A stretch of 64,000 nt of DNA from Ewingella allii (GTDB taxonomy: Bacteria; Pseudomonadota; Gammaproteobacteria; Enterobacterales; Enterobacteriaceae): NCBI RefSeq assembly GCF_044430645.1, contig NZ_JAWUDN010000003.1, positions 124,001-188,000 on the forward strand, given 5' to 3'. This document shows positions 17,709-27,001 of this stretch, in pieces (position 1 is the first letter of the stretch; each line of letters begins with the position of its first letter). Under the pieces are notes generated by a model that saw only the letters and a list, made by a program, of their open reading frames with translations, was not told the DNA's origin and searched no databases. The position numbers were made by a program, and so were the translations under genes.

Positions 17709-18134
17709 ATGGCCATACGTTTAAATGACGACCTCGACGAAAGCGGTGAAATGCATGACATCAACGTCACGCCTTTTATCGACGTGATGTTGGTGTTGCT
17801 GATCATCTTCATGGTGGCCGCACCGTTAGCGACCGTTGATGTGCGCGTCGATTTACCCGCTTCAACCGCCAAGCCTCAGCCGCGCCCTGAAAAGCCGGTG
17901 TTCCTGACGGTGAAAGCCGATAAGCAGCTCTATCTGGGCGATGACGTGGTAAACAGCGCCAACCTGACGTCCATGCTTGACCAGCGCACGCAGGGCAACA
18001 AGCAAAGCACCATTTTCTTCCAGGCTGATAAGTCGGTGGATTATGAAACGCTGATGAACGTGATGGATACGCTGCGTAAAGCAGGTTATCTGAAGGTCGG
18101 TCTGGTGGGCGCCGAGCAGACTGCTGCTCAGTAA
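17709..18134 (+). CDS. exbD: TonB-system subunit ExbD
   Basis: ExbD is the single-span periplasmic partner of ExbB. Its transmembrane aspartate is in DINVTPFIDVMLVLLIIFMV (about residue 25), as in E. coli ExbD (141 aa, same length). The periplasmic domain ends with DYETLMNVMDTLRKAGYLKVGLV. It follows exbB by 6 nt, so the pair is one operon, ended by a strong terminator. Confidence 0.97.
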   Translation: MAIRLNDDLDESGEMHDINVTPFIDVMLVLLIIFMVAAPLATVDVRVDLPASTAKPQPRPEKPVFLTVKADKQLYLGDDVVNSANLTSMLDQRTQGNKQSTIFFQADKSVDYETLMNVMDTLRKAGYLKVGLVGAEQTAAQ

Positions 18135-18154
18135 GGCTGGATCCGCACCGCCTT

Positions 18155-18186
18155 AAACCCTCTCCCTAACAAGAGAGGGTTTTTTT
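18155..18186. terminator. terminator after exbD
   Basis: AAACCCTCTC (18155-18164) pairs with GAGAGGGTTT (18173-18182) and runs into seven T residues. The mirrored A-rich side may also serve the convergent shikimate-dehydrogenase-like gene. Confidence 0.9.
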
Positions 18187-18201
18187 ATGCCTGTTCGTCT
18201 A

Positions 18202-19020
18202 TTAGCCCCGCGCGTGGGCCGCGGCTTTTTCAATCAGGGCGTCATCCGGCCTTTTGCCGGTATACAGCACAAACTGCTCGACCGCCTGTAATGCCGCGAC
18301 TTCCGCGCCGGTGATCACCTGCTTGTTCTGCTCGAGCGCGTAGCGAATCAGCGGGGTTTCTACCGGCGATGCCACCACGTCGAACACCACCGAGGCGCGA
18401 TCAATCACGCGTTTGTCGAAGGCCAGTGCGTCGACGTCCGGGCCGCCTTCCATGCCAATTGGCGTGACGTTAACCAGCATATCCACGGCGGCGTCACCGA
18501 CCTCGCTTCGCCACTCGTAGCCGTACTCTTTGGCCAGCGCGCGGCCACTTTTCTCGTTGCGAGCAATCACATAGCCCTTGGTGAAGCCGGCATCGCGGAT
18601 GGCCGCCACCACGGCTTTGCCCATGCCGCCGCTGCCGCGCAGGGCGAACACCGCGTCCTTCGGCACCTGATACTGCTCCAGCAGTTTCGCCACGGCGATG
18701 TAGTCAGTGTTGTAAGCCCGCAGGAAGCCGTCGTCATTCACAATAGTGTTGACCGATTGAATGGCGGTGGCGGACGGGTCAAGCTCGTCGAGGAAGGGGA
18801 TGCAGGCCTCTTTGAAGGGCATCGACACCGCACAGCCGCGAATGCCCAGCGCGCGCACGCCCTTCACGGCGGCCTCAATATCTTGGGTTGAGAAGGCTTT
18901 GTAGATAAAATTCAGATCCAGAGCTTGATACAAATAGTTATGGAAGCGAGTGCCAAAATTGCCGGGGCGGCCGGACAACGACATACAGAGTTGGGTGTCC
19001 TTATTGATTTCGCGAGCCAT
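18202..19020 (-). CDS. shikimate 5-dehydrogenase-like protein (SDH-L, HI0607 type)
   Basis: This AroE-superfamily oxidoreductase belongs to the shikimate-dehydrogenase-like branch typified by Haemophilus HI0607 rather than to AroE or YdiB. The opening INKDTQLCMSLSGRP and SMPFKEAC blocks are those of that branch. The catalytic pair is K70 (PFKEAC) and D106 (AYNTDY), and GSGGMGKAVVAA is the dinucleotide-binding loop. It has 272 aa, the length of HI0607. AAGGAAGGA precedes the ATG. The physiological substrate of this branch is unsettled, and its turnover of shikimate is known to be weak. Confidence 0.88.
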   Translation of the reverse strand: MAREINKDTQLCMSLSGRPGNFGTRFHNYLYQALDLNFIYKAFSTQDIEAAVKGVRALGIRGCAVSMPFKEACIPFLDELDPSATAIQSVNTIVNDDGFLRAYNTDYIAVAKLLEQYQVPKDAVFALRGSGGMGKAVVAAIRDAGFTKGYVIARNEKSGRALAKEYGYEWRSEVGDAAVDMLVNVTPIGMEGGPDVDALAFDKRVIDRASVVFDVVASPVETPLIRYALEQNKQVITGAEVAALQAVEQFVLYTGKRPDDALIEKAAAHARG

Positions 19021-19138
19021 GATCCTTCCTTATCAGTGATGTTGAAAACGCGTAATGCTTCAACCTTAGCCAAAGCTTCCGACCGCCGCTAGGCTTATCA
19101 GGCTATATACTTAATCAATAACGTCATCGGAGGTGAAC

Positions 19139-19798
19139 ATGAATTTAGACTTGTTCGATCATCCAGATTTCCACCCACACTGGCGGGAAGAGTTAGCGCC
19201 GGGGGCCGTGGTGCTGCGCGGCGGCGCGCTGCGAGACGACACCGCGCTGCTGGCGGAAATCGACAGAATTGCCGGATTGGTGCCTTTCCAATATCGCGCT
19301 ACGCCGGGCGGCTATGCGATGTCGGTCGCCATGACCAACTGTGGCGAGGTCGGCTGGGTGACTGACCGTCAGGGCTATCGTTACCAAACCACGTCGCCGG
19401 AGAGCCAGCAGCCCTGGCCGCCGATGCCCGAGCTGTTCCGCACGCTGGCAGTCGAGGCCGCCGAGCAGGCCGGTTTTGCCGGTTTCGCGCCCGACGCCTG
19501 CCTGATCAACCGTTATCAGTCAGGGGCGAAAATGTCGCTGCATCAGGACAAAGACGAGCACGACTTCGGCGCGCCGATTGTGTCGGTGTCGCTGGGATTA
19601 CCGGCGATATTTCAGTTTGGCGGCATGGAGCGCAGTGATAAGACCCAGCGAGTGACGCTGACTCACGGGGATATCGTGGTATGGGGCGGGCCGTCGCGGC
19701 TGCGTTATCACGGCATTTTGCCGTTAAAAGCCGGCGAACATCCGCTTACCGGCGGCTATCGTTTCAATCTTACCTTTAGAAAGGCGGCTGGACGGTAA
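19139..19798 (+). CDS. alkB: DNA oxidative demethylase AlkB
   Basis: AlkB repairs 1-methyladenine and 3-methylcytosine with Fe(II) and 2-oxoglutarate. The 219-aa protein keeps the iron ligands H135 and D137 (MSLHQDKDE) and H191 (RYHGI), and the 2-oxoglutarate arginines R208 and R214 in GGYRFNLTFRKA. It aligns with E. coli AlkB (216 aa) throughout, including TPGGYAMSVAMTNCG. The ATG at 19139 has GGAGG 5 nt upstream; the GTG at 19133 falls inside that site. Here alkB stands alone, without ada. Confidence 0.95.
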   Translation: MNLDLFDHPDFHPHWREELAPGAVVLRGGALRDDTALLAEIDRIAGLVPFQYRATPGGYAMSVAMTNCGEVGWVTDRQGYRYQTTSPESQQPWPPMPELFRTLAVEAAEQAGFAGFAPDACLINRYQSGAKMSLHQDKDEHDFGAPIVSVSLGLPAIFQFGGMERSDKTQRVTLTHGDIVVWGGPSRLRYHGILPLKAGEHPLTGGYRFNLTFRKAAGR

Positions 19799-19882
19799 AG
19801 CACAGGACTTTGCACGCATTCTGCATTAAACTGCGCGCTGCAAAAATTGACATGTTGAACGATTAATTAGGCGGTAAGAGCG

Positions 19883-20362
19883 ATGAACGGGACAATCACA
19901 ACTTGGTTTGAAGATAAAGGTTTCGGCTTTATCAAAGATGAAAACGGCGATAACCGTTATTTCCACGTGATTAAAGTCACCAACCCCGAGCTAATCAAGA
20001 AAGACGCCGTGGTGACGTTCGAGCCGACCACCAACAATAAAGGCCTGTCGGCGTTTGCCGTCAAAGTCGAGCCTGAAAGCAAATACATCTTTATTGCCGG
20101 TGAGCGCATCAAAATCACCAGCATCAAGTCCTATCTGGCTTACAGCGAAGAAGTCCCTGCCGAATCGCAAATCGACAAAGAGAATGCCGTGCTCTCCGTG
20201 GGCCTGTTGATGAACCGCATTCGCCCGAAAGAAGAAGAGAAAAAGGCCACAACGCGCACCCTGAAGAAGCTGGCACTCACCACCTTCCAGAACACCACTT
20301 ACATCTTCTCGGAAGACGAAATCGACGTCGACGCCACCATGAAGATCCTCAAAGGGCTGTAA
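19883..20362 (+). CDS. cold-shock-domain protein with C-terminal extension
   Basis: The first 65 residues resemble a cold-shock (OB-fold) nucleic-acid-binding domain: MNGTITTWFEDKGFGFIKDE contains the RNP1-like KGFGFI. The second RNA-binding motif is altered (RYFHVIKV instead of the usual VFVH). Residues 70-159 are a lysine- and glutamate-rich extension without a recognised domain. The protein is 159 aa against about 70 for CspA-type proteins. It is probably a single-gene unit. A role in RNA binding is inferred from the domain. Confidence 0.8.
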   Translation: MNGTITTWFEDKGFGFIKDENGDNRYFHVIKVTNPELIKKDAVVTFEPTTNNKGLSAFAVKVEPESKYIFIAGERIKITSIKSYLAYSEEVPAESQIDKENAVLSVGLLMNRIRPKEEEKKATTRTLKKLALTTFQNTTYIFSEDEIDVDATMKILKGL

Positions 20363-20415
20363 GCCCGTAGCAGGCCGTTGCAGCGACACGCGCACCGGCC
20401 CGCCATGATTTCCCT

Positions 20416-21378
20416 CTAATAAGTCACCGTCACCAGCACGGTATCGCTATAGGTTCCCGGCGGTGGGTTAGCCTGACTTGGGTTAACCGTCGCGGAGTAA
20501 GCCACGTTTTGCGACGCGCCGGTGCCGGTCATCGCTGTATTGGTCGCGGCGGTCCATACCGACGCATCCCCTTTAAAGATTTGATACTGCAAATAGCTGG
20601 TCACGCCGTTATTGGTCGAGGACATCTGCCGATACTGCCCGCTGCCCGGCACCGTGCTGGTCAGGTTGACGCTATAAGCCGCGTTCAACGTGCAGCGAAT
20701 GCTCAGCGAGTTGTTGGTTACTGAGGCAAAGCCTGCCGGGAAAGCCGCCGAGCCGAAGTTCACATTTGGCGCATTGTCGATATAACAGAAGTTGGTCACC
20801 GTCATATTCACCGTGACTGTCGTGCTGTCTGCGCCATCGGTATAAACACATAGCCCCAGCACCCCGACGAAGCAAATATGGTAGGTCCAGTTAATCCCCA
20901 GCGTATCGCTATAACTTCCCGCCGGTAAATTCACCCCGGTCACCGTGCGCAGGTAAAGTGGCAGCGAGCCGTCGCTGGCGTTGAATAAGCCCAGCAGGCC
21001 GAGTAGCGTGGTACTGCTCCAGGTGGTCTGATTGCCAACGTTCACCACCGTGCCACAGCCATTGTCCTGACAAATCTGATAAGGCAGTTTTACGCCGTTC
21101 GGCCCAAGCATTGCTGCCTGATTGCCGACACCGTTGGCTGAGGTTGCAATAGTGGCCGTGACTGTGTTGGTACTTAATAAGGAGAGCAGCGAGCCGGTGC
21201 ATTTAAAGCCGCTGGTCGCCGTCACCTGTTGCGCGGTACTGCCCGCCACAAAGGAGCTGAGGGTGCCAAAACTCCCCGTGCCAGGACTGCTGGAGCAGGC
21301 GGCATAGGCCGCTGGCAGGCCAACGACTAACAGAGCCAGCGCGGCCAGCGCGCGCAGCCCCATCCTGAGTAGATTCAT
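20416..21378 (-). CDS. Csu-type pilus tip adhesin (two spore-coat-U domains)
   Basis: This is the last gene of the pilus operon and corresponds to CsuE, the two-domain tip subunit that binds hydrophobic surfaces. The 320-aa protein has a signal peptide (ALAALALLVVGLPAAYA) and two SCPU-like domains, each ending in an edge strand like the PPGTYSDTVLVTVTY at its C-terminus. The first domain is the adhesin and the second the donor-accepting pilin. Its start overlaps the usher stop by 4 nt (ATGA), indicating translational coupling. Assignment rests on order and domain architecture. Confidence 0.88.
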   Translation of the reverse strand: MNLLRMGLRALAALALLVVGLPAAYAACSSSPGTGSFGTLSSFVAGSTAQQVTATSGFKCTGSLLSLLSTNTVTATIATSANGVGNQAAMLGPNGVKLPYQICQDNGCGTVVNVGNQTTWSSTTLLGLLGLFNASDGSLPLYLRTVTGVNLPAGSYSDTLGINWTYHICFVGVLGLCVYTDGADSTTVTVNMTVTNFCYIDNAPNVNFGSAAFPAGFASVTNNSLSIRCTLNAAYSVNLTSTVPGSGQYRQMSSTNNGVTSYLQYQIFKGDASVWTAATNTAMTGTGASQNVAYSATVNPSQANPPPGTYSDTVLVTVTY

Positions 21379-23960
21379 ATCTTACCTCCTGACCCTGCGT
21401 TGGGATGGCAAACCAGCGGGCCAATTTGCTCAATGCTGTGATGGTTGAGATTCAGGTCAAAGCCGACCCGACAAACTGAATTATCTTCCTGCCGAATCAC
21501 TAACACGTTGTGCTGCTGAAGGTTGCTGAAGTAGACCAGCCCCTCATAGCCAGACACCGTGGTTTGCTGACTGTTTTGCTCAGTAACCAGCGTGCCCAAT
21601 TTGAGCGGCTCGCCGTGGATGTCGTTGATTTTAATGGTGGCCGACAGCTCGCGCTTCACCGGGAACTTCACCACCACGCCACTGCCTTCGCGCACGGAAA
21701 TATTGTCCACCACGCGATTCGCCACGGCATCGGCAGGCAGAGGCAGGGTGTCAATTTCCACCTTCGCCGGGTAATAGGAGCTGACGGTGGGGATCAGCAG
21801 ATGGCCTTTTTTATCGGTTTTGCCCATTTTCTGGTTTTCATACATCACCGGCACGTCGGCGTAATTGTCGGTATCCACCACCATGAAGGCGTCGTTAATC
21901 TTGTCCGACAGGAAGAAGTCATTGGCGATAAACACCACCGAGCCGCTCAGATCTGCCCAGTTGGTGTAGTTGCCGCTTTCACCATACAGCCCGCCCTGCA
22001 GGGTGGCGTAGCGCGTTTTCCAAGTGGCATCGGCTTGCTGATAAGGGTCGCTGCCGCCGGTATAGGCCAGATTCCAGCCCAGCCCGCCCTCGGTCGGCGC
22101 CGTCTTGCTGGCCCCAATCTGCTCGCGGTAGTGGCCGCCGCTGTCGCGCTGCAATCCGGCATTGATGCTGGTGTTCATATCCAGCGGGATGATGAACTGA
22201 AGCTGGGCGCTGTAGCCGCTGTCGCTGAGGGTTTTATTCAGAGACAGGAACATGCTCGACTGCCCCCACAGCGAGCGGCTGTAAGAGAGGTTGAGCAGCC
22301 GCGTATGGCTCTGGTCATAGGCTTCCACGTCGTAATAACCCACCCCCACCGTGCCGCTGGACTGGCCGAAAGGCGAGGTGCTGAAAGTCACCTGATCGGC
22401 CCGGCGGCTCAGGCTGGTATCACTGGTGTAAGAGGTTAAATCCTGATAGCCCGGCGTGCGCGACGAGCGCAGCGCCGAAAGGCTAAACAGGGTGGAATAG
22501 TAGGAGTAGCCGACCGTATATTGGTTGCCGCTTTTCTCGTCGGTAACGCGGGTGGGGTCCTTCGGATTGGTGATTTCGCCGTTGTTATTGGGTATGCCGC
22601 CAATCACATTGTTCGCCGGATTATTGCCATTGATATCAAACTCACCGAGGGTGCGCGGCGCGCGGTTGGCCTGACTCTGGCTGCCAGAAACGCTGAGCGT
22701 CCCCCAGTGCCCGACCGCCAAATCAGCTCCAATGCCGCCTAATGCCAGCCCGTTGGTTGCCTCACCGTGGCTGGAGAGCGTCAGGTAATTGGTGATGCCG
22801 TAGCGATAAATGCCGCTGAAAGCCGCGTCGGAGTAGTCGCCGCTGCTGATACCATAATTTTGCCTGACCGCGCCGAGGGATAAGTCGAAATCAGACAACC
22901 CGCTGCGCAGCAGGGTATTGGAAACATAAAACGGCACGCTGGTGGAAACCTGTCGCCCAAGGGCGTCGGTGGTGACCACCGTGGCCTCGCCCGCGCCGTT
23001 GATATAAGGCACGTTGGTCAGGGTGAAGGGGCCGGAATTCAGATTATTGGTGCTGGCCTTAAAACCGTTAAGGAACAGGTCGACGGTGGTCGGCACGGCG
23101 GCAGTCCCGCTATATTGCAGCAGCGGATAGGTCACCAAGTCCGGGCGCACGCCGAAGTTGCGGCTGACGCGCAGCCCGCCCATGCGCGCCGAGTTGCTCC
23201 AGGTCAGCGAGTTACTCACGAAGTCGCCCACCTGATAGCTGATCAAGCTCTGCTCGTCCGAGTAGCGCCAGTAGGTGTCATAGCGGATATAGCCGTCGGA
23301 GGTTGAACTCTCCGAGAATCCCTCGGGCGTGTCCATGTTGTAGCGCCAGGTGCCGGTGTTGGTCAGAATTCCCACGTCGCTGAACAGCCGCTGCTCCATC
23401 CAGGTGGCGACGGATCGCGGCCCTTCGTGCGGGTCAGTGTAGTAAGAGTCATAGTTGAACAGCAGGCCGTTGCTGCTCTGCGACGGCGTATAGCTCAGTA
23501 GGCTGTCGCCGCGAATATTTTGCTGCGGCAACCACGCATCGGGTACCTTCAACACCAGCTGCTGGCTGGCCGAGTTGTACTCGGTTTTCACCCCTGGCAG
23601 CGCGCTGACGTTGACTAAGCCTTGCTGCTGGCCGTTGAGATGCACGTGATTTTTCGCCAGCACGCCGGACTCGACGAACCACGCGTTGTCACGAAAAATC
23701 ACCGGCACCACCTGATTATCCGTCTGACCATTGACCATGATCGCCAGATAATAGGTCGCCTCCGCCTGCGTGGGCAGCGCGCGCGGCGCGGCGGGCAGGG
23801 CGTCATACTCTGCCCCCTGTCCGACCATGGGCAGCAGCAGTAGGCTCATGCCGCTGGCATACATCAGCGTGATACCGTGGCGAACCGTTCGGCGTGCCGT
23901 GTGGCACGCCATTTGGTAAGCCAATAGCCCCGTCCTCAGGGCGAAACCTCTGGTTTCCAT
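21375..23960 (-). CDS. Csu-type outer-membrane usher
   Basis: The usher is the outer-membrane pore that assembles and secretes pilin subunits delivered by the chaperone. It has 861 aa, the normal size, with an N-terminal domain (YYLAIMVNGQTDNQVVPVIFRD), a long beta-barrel rich in GVGYYDVEAYDQS-type strands, and C-terminal plug-like domains (SVREGSGVVVKFPVKRE) ending in a conserved cysteine-containing tail. The start at 23960 has GGAG 9 nt upstream and leaves 17 nt after the chaperone. An internal Met (residue 33) could instead begin the signal peptide. It corresponds to CsuD. Confidence 0.92.
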   Translation of the reverse strand: METRGFALRTGLLAYQMACHTARRTVRHGITLMYASGMSLLLLPMVGQGAEYDALPAAPRALPTQAEATYYLAIMVNGQTDNQVVPVIFRDNAWFVESGVLAKNHVHLNGQQQGLVNVSALPGVKTEYNSASQQLVLKVPDAWLPQQNIRGDSLLSYTPSQSSNGLLFNYDSYYTDPHEGPRSVATWMEQRLFSDVGILTNTGTWRYNMDTPEGFSESSTSDGYIRYDTYWRYSDEQSLISYQVGDFVSNSLTWSNSARMGGLRVSRNFGVRPDLVTYPLLQYSGTAAVPTTVDLFLNGFKASTNNLNSGPFTLTNVPYINGAGEATVVTTDALGRQVSTSVPFYVSNTLLRSGLSDFDLSLGAVRQNYGISSGDYSDAAFSGIYRYGITNYLTLSSHGEATNGLALGGIGADLAVGHWGTLSVSGSQSQANRAPRTLGEFDINGNNPANNVIGGIPNNNGEITNPKDPTRVTDEKSGNQYTVGYSYYSTLFSLSALRSSRTPGYQDLTSYTSDTSLSRRADQVTFSTSPFGQSSGTVGVGYYDVEAYDQSHTRLLNLSYSRSLWGQSSMFLSLNKTLSDSGYSAQLQFIIPLDMNTSINAGLQRDSGGHYREQIGASKTAPTEGGLGWNLAYTGGSDPYQQADATWKTRYATLQGGLYGESGNYTNWADLSGSVVFIANDFFLSDKINDAFMVVDTDNYADVPVMYENQKMGKTDKKGHLLIPTVSSYYPAKVEIDTLPLPADAVANRVVDNISVREGSGVVVKFPVKRELSATIKINDIHGEPLKLGTLVTEQNSQQTTVSGYEGLVYFSNLQQHNVLVIRQEDNSVCRVGFDLNLNHHSIEQIGPLVCHPNAGSGGKI

Positions 23961-23977
23961 GGGTTGCGGCTCCGGGA

Positions 23978-24775
23978 TTATTCGCCGCGAGGGATCACAA
24001 TAGGTTCAGCGTTATCAGCGATTTGCGCATTGAGCTGCCCGCCGGGGATCACGCCCGCAGGCACCGGCCATCGCATCTCTTGCCCCGGCAACACATATCC
24101 CATAAAGCCGGTAGTCATGGCTTTAACACCGCGCTTGGCGTCGCCAGTCATTGACCAGAAGACGTTGCTCAGGCGGGCGTGAACCACGCCAGTATTGCGA
24201 ATTCTCAGGAAGGACTTACCGCCGCCGCTCTCAATGCTCCATTTAAGGACCGGCTTGGTGGCATCCGCCAGATTGCGTTTGATATCAGCACGTTCATTGG
24301 TCCAGATGCCTTCGCCGTCGAGGAATAGCGGCAGCAAATAGCGCATTTGCAGCTGTAAACCGACCACGGCTTTCTCTTTACCCTGCTCGGAAGGCTGCAA
24401 TGGCGAAGGAATTTCGTCGATGATGATGCGAAACGCTTTCTCGGTCTTCGGCGGAACTTGGGTATTACGAATCAAGCGAATCAGCTGGCGCTGGCCGGGA
24501 GCGACGGTGGCGAAAGGCGGGCTGGCGACCACGTCATTTTGGTCCGCATAGCGTTCGGTGAAATTTTCTTGTTTCCACGCCAGCACGCGGACTTGCAGGG
24601 AAACTGGCGCTGCGCCCCGGTTTTCCAACCACAGCGCTGAGCCGTTTTGGTCAGACTCGATGATTTGATACACCGGCCACACCAGTACCGAACTGGCGGC
24701 CCAGCCAGGAGCCGCCACCAAAAACAGGCTCAGTGAAAGCAAACTAATCAGTGCGCGTAATAATGTTTGATACAT
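23978..24775 (-). CDS. Csu-type periplasmic pilus chaperone
   Basis: This is a PapD-like periplasmic chaperone that caps pilin subunits by donor-strand complementation. The 265-aa precursor has a signal peptide ending GWAAS, then the N-terminal Ig domain with LVWPVYQIIESDQNGSALWLENRG and the subunit-binding segment PGQRQLIRLIRNTQVPP. IIIDEIPSP ends the first domain. The long F1-G1 region and overall pattern fit the archaic (sigma) class, that is CsuC. It lies 17 nt upstream of the usher. Confidence 0.92.
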   Translation of the reverse strand: MYQTLLRALISLLSLSLFLVAAPGWAASSVLVWPVYQIIESDQNGSALWLENRGAAPVSLQVRVLAWKQENFTERYADQNDVVASPPFATVAPGQRQLIRLIRNTQVPPKTEKAFRIIIDEIPSPLQPSEQGKEKAVVGLQLQMRYLLPLFLDGEGIWTNERADIKRNLADATKPVLKWSIESGGGKSFLRIRNTGVVHARLSNVFWSMTGDAKRGVKAMTTGFMGYVLPGQEMRWPVPAGVIPGGQLNAQIADNAEPIVIPRGE

Positions 24776-24793
24776 AGTTCATTTCCTGATGAT

Positions 24794-25336
24794 TCAATAA
24801 GTTAAGGTAACTGTGACCGTATCGCTATAGGTTCCCGCTGAGGGTAATGGGGTCACGGCAAATAATCGTGCATACACCGGATAGGTTTGGGTGGTTGCCG
24901 GGAAATTGTTGATGGTCCGCGCCAGCGTGCCGGTGCCCCACACTTGGCTTCGCCCCGAATCCTGATAAAGCTGATAACGCAGTTTTTGCGCGGCATTGCT
25001 GGTGTTCGCCATAAAGCGGCCCGTTGAGGTGCCGCCATTAACGCCATAATCGATAGCAATGGTGACGTTGGCGCCGGTGGTGCAGGTCACGACGATGCTG
25101 CCTGTCCCGCTGGCGCTGGTGACGTCAACGTTATTGGTGATGGAAGACATCGAGCCAAAATTGATGGTGCCGAGGTTGGTGATTGGCGTAGCAAGTGAAT
25201 TACCAAAGGCGCAGCCACTGACAATGGTGGCATTGACGGTAAAAGATGAGTTTGCCGTTGCCGCCTGTGCGTTTGGGCAAGCCAGAACGGACAGCAGCAG
25301 TAGCAGATGAAACGGCGTCGAAGACCTAATGATCAT
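24794..25336 (-). CDS. Csu-type minor pilin (spore-coat-U domain)
   Basis: This is a secreted 180-aa subunit with signal peptide (LLLLLSVLACPNAQA) and one SCPU domain. It has a paired cysteine pattern (SGCAFG and VVTCTTG), the internal LRYQLYQDSGRSQVWG segment, and the closing SAGTYSDTVTVTLTY strand. Position three in the operon corresponds to CsuB. GGAGG precedes the start by 7 nt. Confidence 0.88.
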   Translation of the reverse strand: MIIRSSTPFHLLLLLSVLACPNAQAATANSSFTVNATIVSGCAFGNSLATPITNLGTINFGSMSSITNNVDVTSASGTGSIVVTCTTGANVTIAIDYGVNGGTSTGRFMANTSNAAQKLRYQLYQDSGRSQVWGTGTLARTINNFPATTQTYPVYARLFAVTPLPSAGTYSDTVTVTLTY

Positions 25337-25348
25337 AGTCAGCCTCCG

Positions 25349-25867
25349 TTACCAACTGACCGTAACATTGACCGTGTCTTGATAGGTGCCCGCGGCAGGT
25401 GTGGTTTGTACCGGCACTCGTCCATAAACGGTATGCCACTGATCGGCACCATTGCCGACGTCGCTCAGGCCGGTGGTGTTGTCCCAAATAGTGGCAAAAG
25501 TCGCGCTGGTATAGAGGTTATAAAGTACCTTCAGCGCGGCGTTGCTGGTATTGACCATATTGCGGCTGTTCACATTGCCACTGTTGCCGCCGTCCATCAG
25601 GATTTTGTAGCTCAGGCCGTTGATACAATTGACGCGAATCGAGCCCGCCAACTGGGCGCTGGTGGCGCTGATAATGTTGCTCAGACTGGCATAATTGCCA
25701 AAGCTCAGGGTGCCGTAAGTGGTTGAACCGCCAGTGGTTGTCCCTGCGCTACAGGCAGGAAGCAGCGTCGCCGTGACGCCAATCGTTGCCGCATGACTGG
25801 TTGGCAGTAGAGCGGGCATCAGGAGCATACAGCGAAAGGGCAGCAACAACAGCGCCTTGATATCCAT
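25349..25867 (-). CDS. Csu-type minor pilin (spore-coat-U domain)
   Basis: This 172-aa secreted SCPU-domain pilin has a signal peptide ending SHAA, cysteines in LPACSAG and RVNCING, the LYNLYTSATFATIWDN segment, and the closing AAGTYQDTVNVTVSW. Position two in the operon corresponds to CsuA. It is 12 nt from the next gene, and AAGGAAGG precedes the ATG. Confidence 0.87.
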   Translation of the reverse strand: MDIKALLLLPFRCMLLMPALLPTSHAATIGVTATLLPACSAGTTTGGSTTYGTLSFGNYASLSNIISATSAQLAGSIRVNCINGLSYKILMDGGNSGNVNSRNMVNTSNAALKVLYNLYTSATFATIWDNTTGLSDVGNGADQWHTVYGRVPVQTTPAAGTYQDTVNVTVSW

Positions 25868-25930
25868 GGTCTTTCCTTCCTTGAATGGCAGTAGGTTCAG
25901 GGCCGAAAGCGGCCCTGACTCATTAAGCTA

Positions 25931-26482
25931 TTACCAGGAAATCGTGGCGACGACGGTATCGTTATAGGTTCCAGCCGGAGGAGTTGTGCCGCCAGCGCCC
26001 GTTTGGTCGCCAGGTAAGACGCGGCCATAGATCGGGATATTCTGCGCGGTAGTTCCTGTGGTTAGGGTGATCGGCGTATTGATGCCAATCTCAGTAGTAC
26101 GCGCTGCATCAGAATAGAGGCGATAGGAGATTTTGTTGGCATCAAAGGTCATTGCGCGCACTGCGCCGGTTGCTGCCAGCCCGCCATTGAGCGAAAGTGT
26201 TGGTGTCAGGCCAGTACTACAGGTGATAGTGACCGCGCTGCCGTTGGTGCCAGTGACCGTACCATTGATAATGCTGGTTAAATCGGCGTAGTTACCAAAG
26301 TTCAAAGTACCCCACTGGTTGGTGCCGCCTGTAGTGGAGCCGTTACCAACAGTACAACCAGTGCTGATGATCAGTTGAACACCGACCTGACCTGTCAGTG
26401 TGCCTGCTGCCTGCGCACCCAGAGGAAGGGTGAGTAATGCCGCAGTGATTAAACCCAGTAATGATTGATTTTTTACGTCCAT
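25931..26482 (-). CDS. Csu-type major pilin (CsuA/B-like)
   Basis: This is the first gene of the pilus operon and the expected shaft subunit, which gives thin archaic pili used in biofilm attachment. The 183-aa precursor has a signal peptide (LLGLITAALLTLPLGAQA) and one SCPU domain with a cysteine pair (STGCTVG and ITCSTG) and the terminal PAGTYNDTVVATISW strand. The ATG at 26482 is supported by GGGAG 5 nt upstream; the open frame to 26500 would need TTG. The 63-nt gap to the next gene is the longest in the operon. Confidence 0.88.
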   Translation of the reverse strand: MDVKNQSLLGLITAALLTLPLGAQAAGTLTGQVGVQLIISTGCTVGNGSTTGGTNQWGTLNFGNYADLTSIINGTVTGTNGSAVTITCSTGLTPTLSLNGGLAATGAVRAMTFDANKISYRLYSDAARTTEIGINTPITLTTGTTAQNIPIYGRVLPGDQTGAGGTTPPAGTYNDTVVATISW

Positions 26483-27001
26483 GATGACTCCCAATAACAA
26501 CTAACTCGTGCTGTGTGTGCATGCAAAGGCGTTTGCATGTGTAATTTCTCTGGCGGCAACAACAGAAAAAAAAGGAAAAAGTCATCAGGTCAAAGCTTTG
26601 CTGGCATCTCACTTTTGGAGATTTATCACTGAGTTTTTCAGTGTTTATGATGAATAAATGAGCAAATCTTTCTTTTGAATCATGAGAAGTTTCTTATAGT
26701 TGAGTTAAATATAAGTTAATAAATTTAACTTAAGGAGAAGTTTTTAGCACTTTTGGCAAAAAGATAGAAAAATCTGAATTTTTAAATTAGGCGGGTGTAA
26801 ATACTGATAAGTTGAAATATTTGGATATTTAAACCTAAGAGTAGTCTTAATTTGATTTATGTAACACTAATTTACTAAAGATAGCTTGTTGTCCAACTGA
26901 TTGAATTATGTCCAAAACATCAGATATTCAGGTGTTTACAGATAAATTTTACTGTCTGATAACATCGCGTTTTGCTCTGCTTACAACCCAATGAGATTTT
27001 T
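26483..27001. other. AT-rich intergenic region between csu operon and ydcF
   Basis: This 519-bp stretch has no open frame that looks real. It is markedly AT-rich from about 26630 to 26960, as expected for a silenced or H-NS-bound pilus promoter region. It should contain the divergent promoters of the pilus operon and ydcF. Confidence 0.6.
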
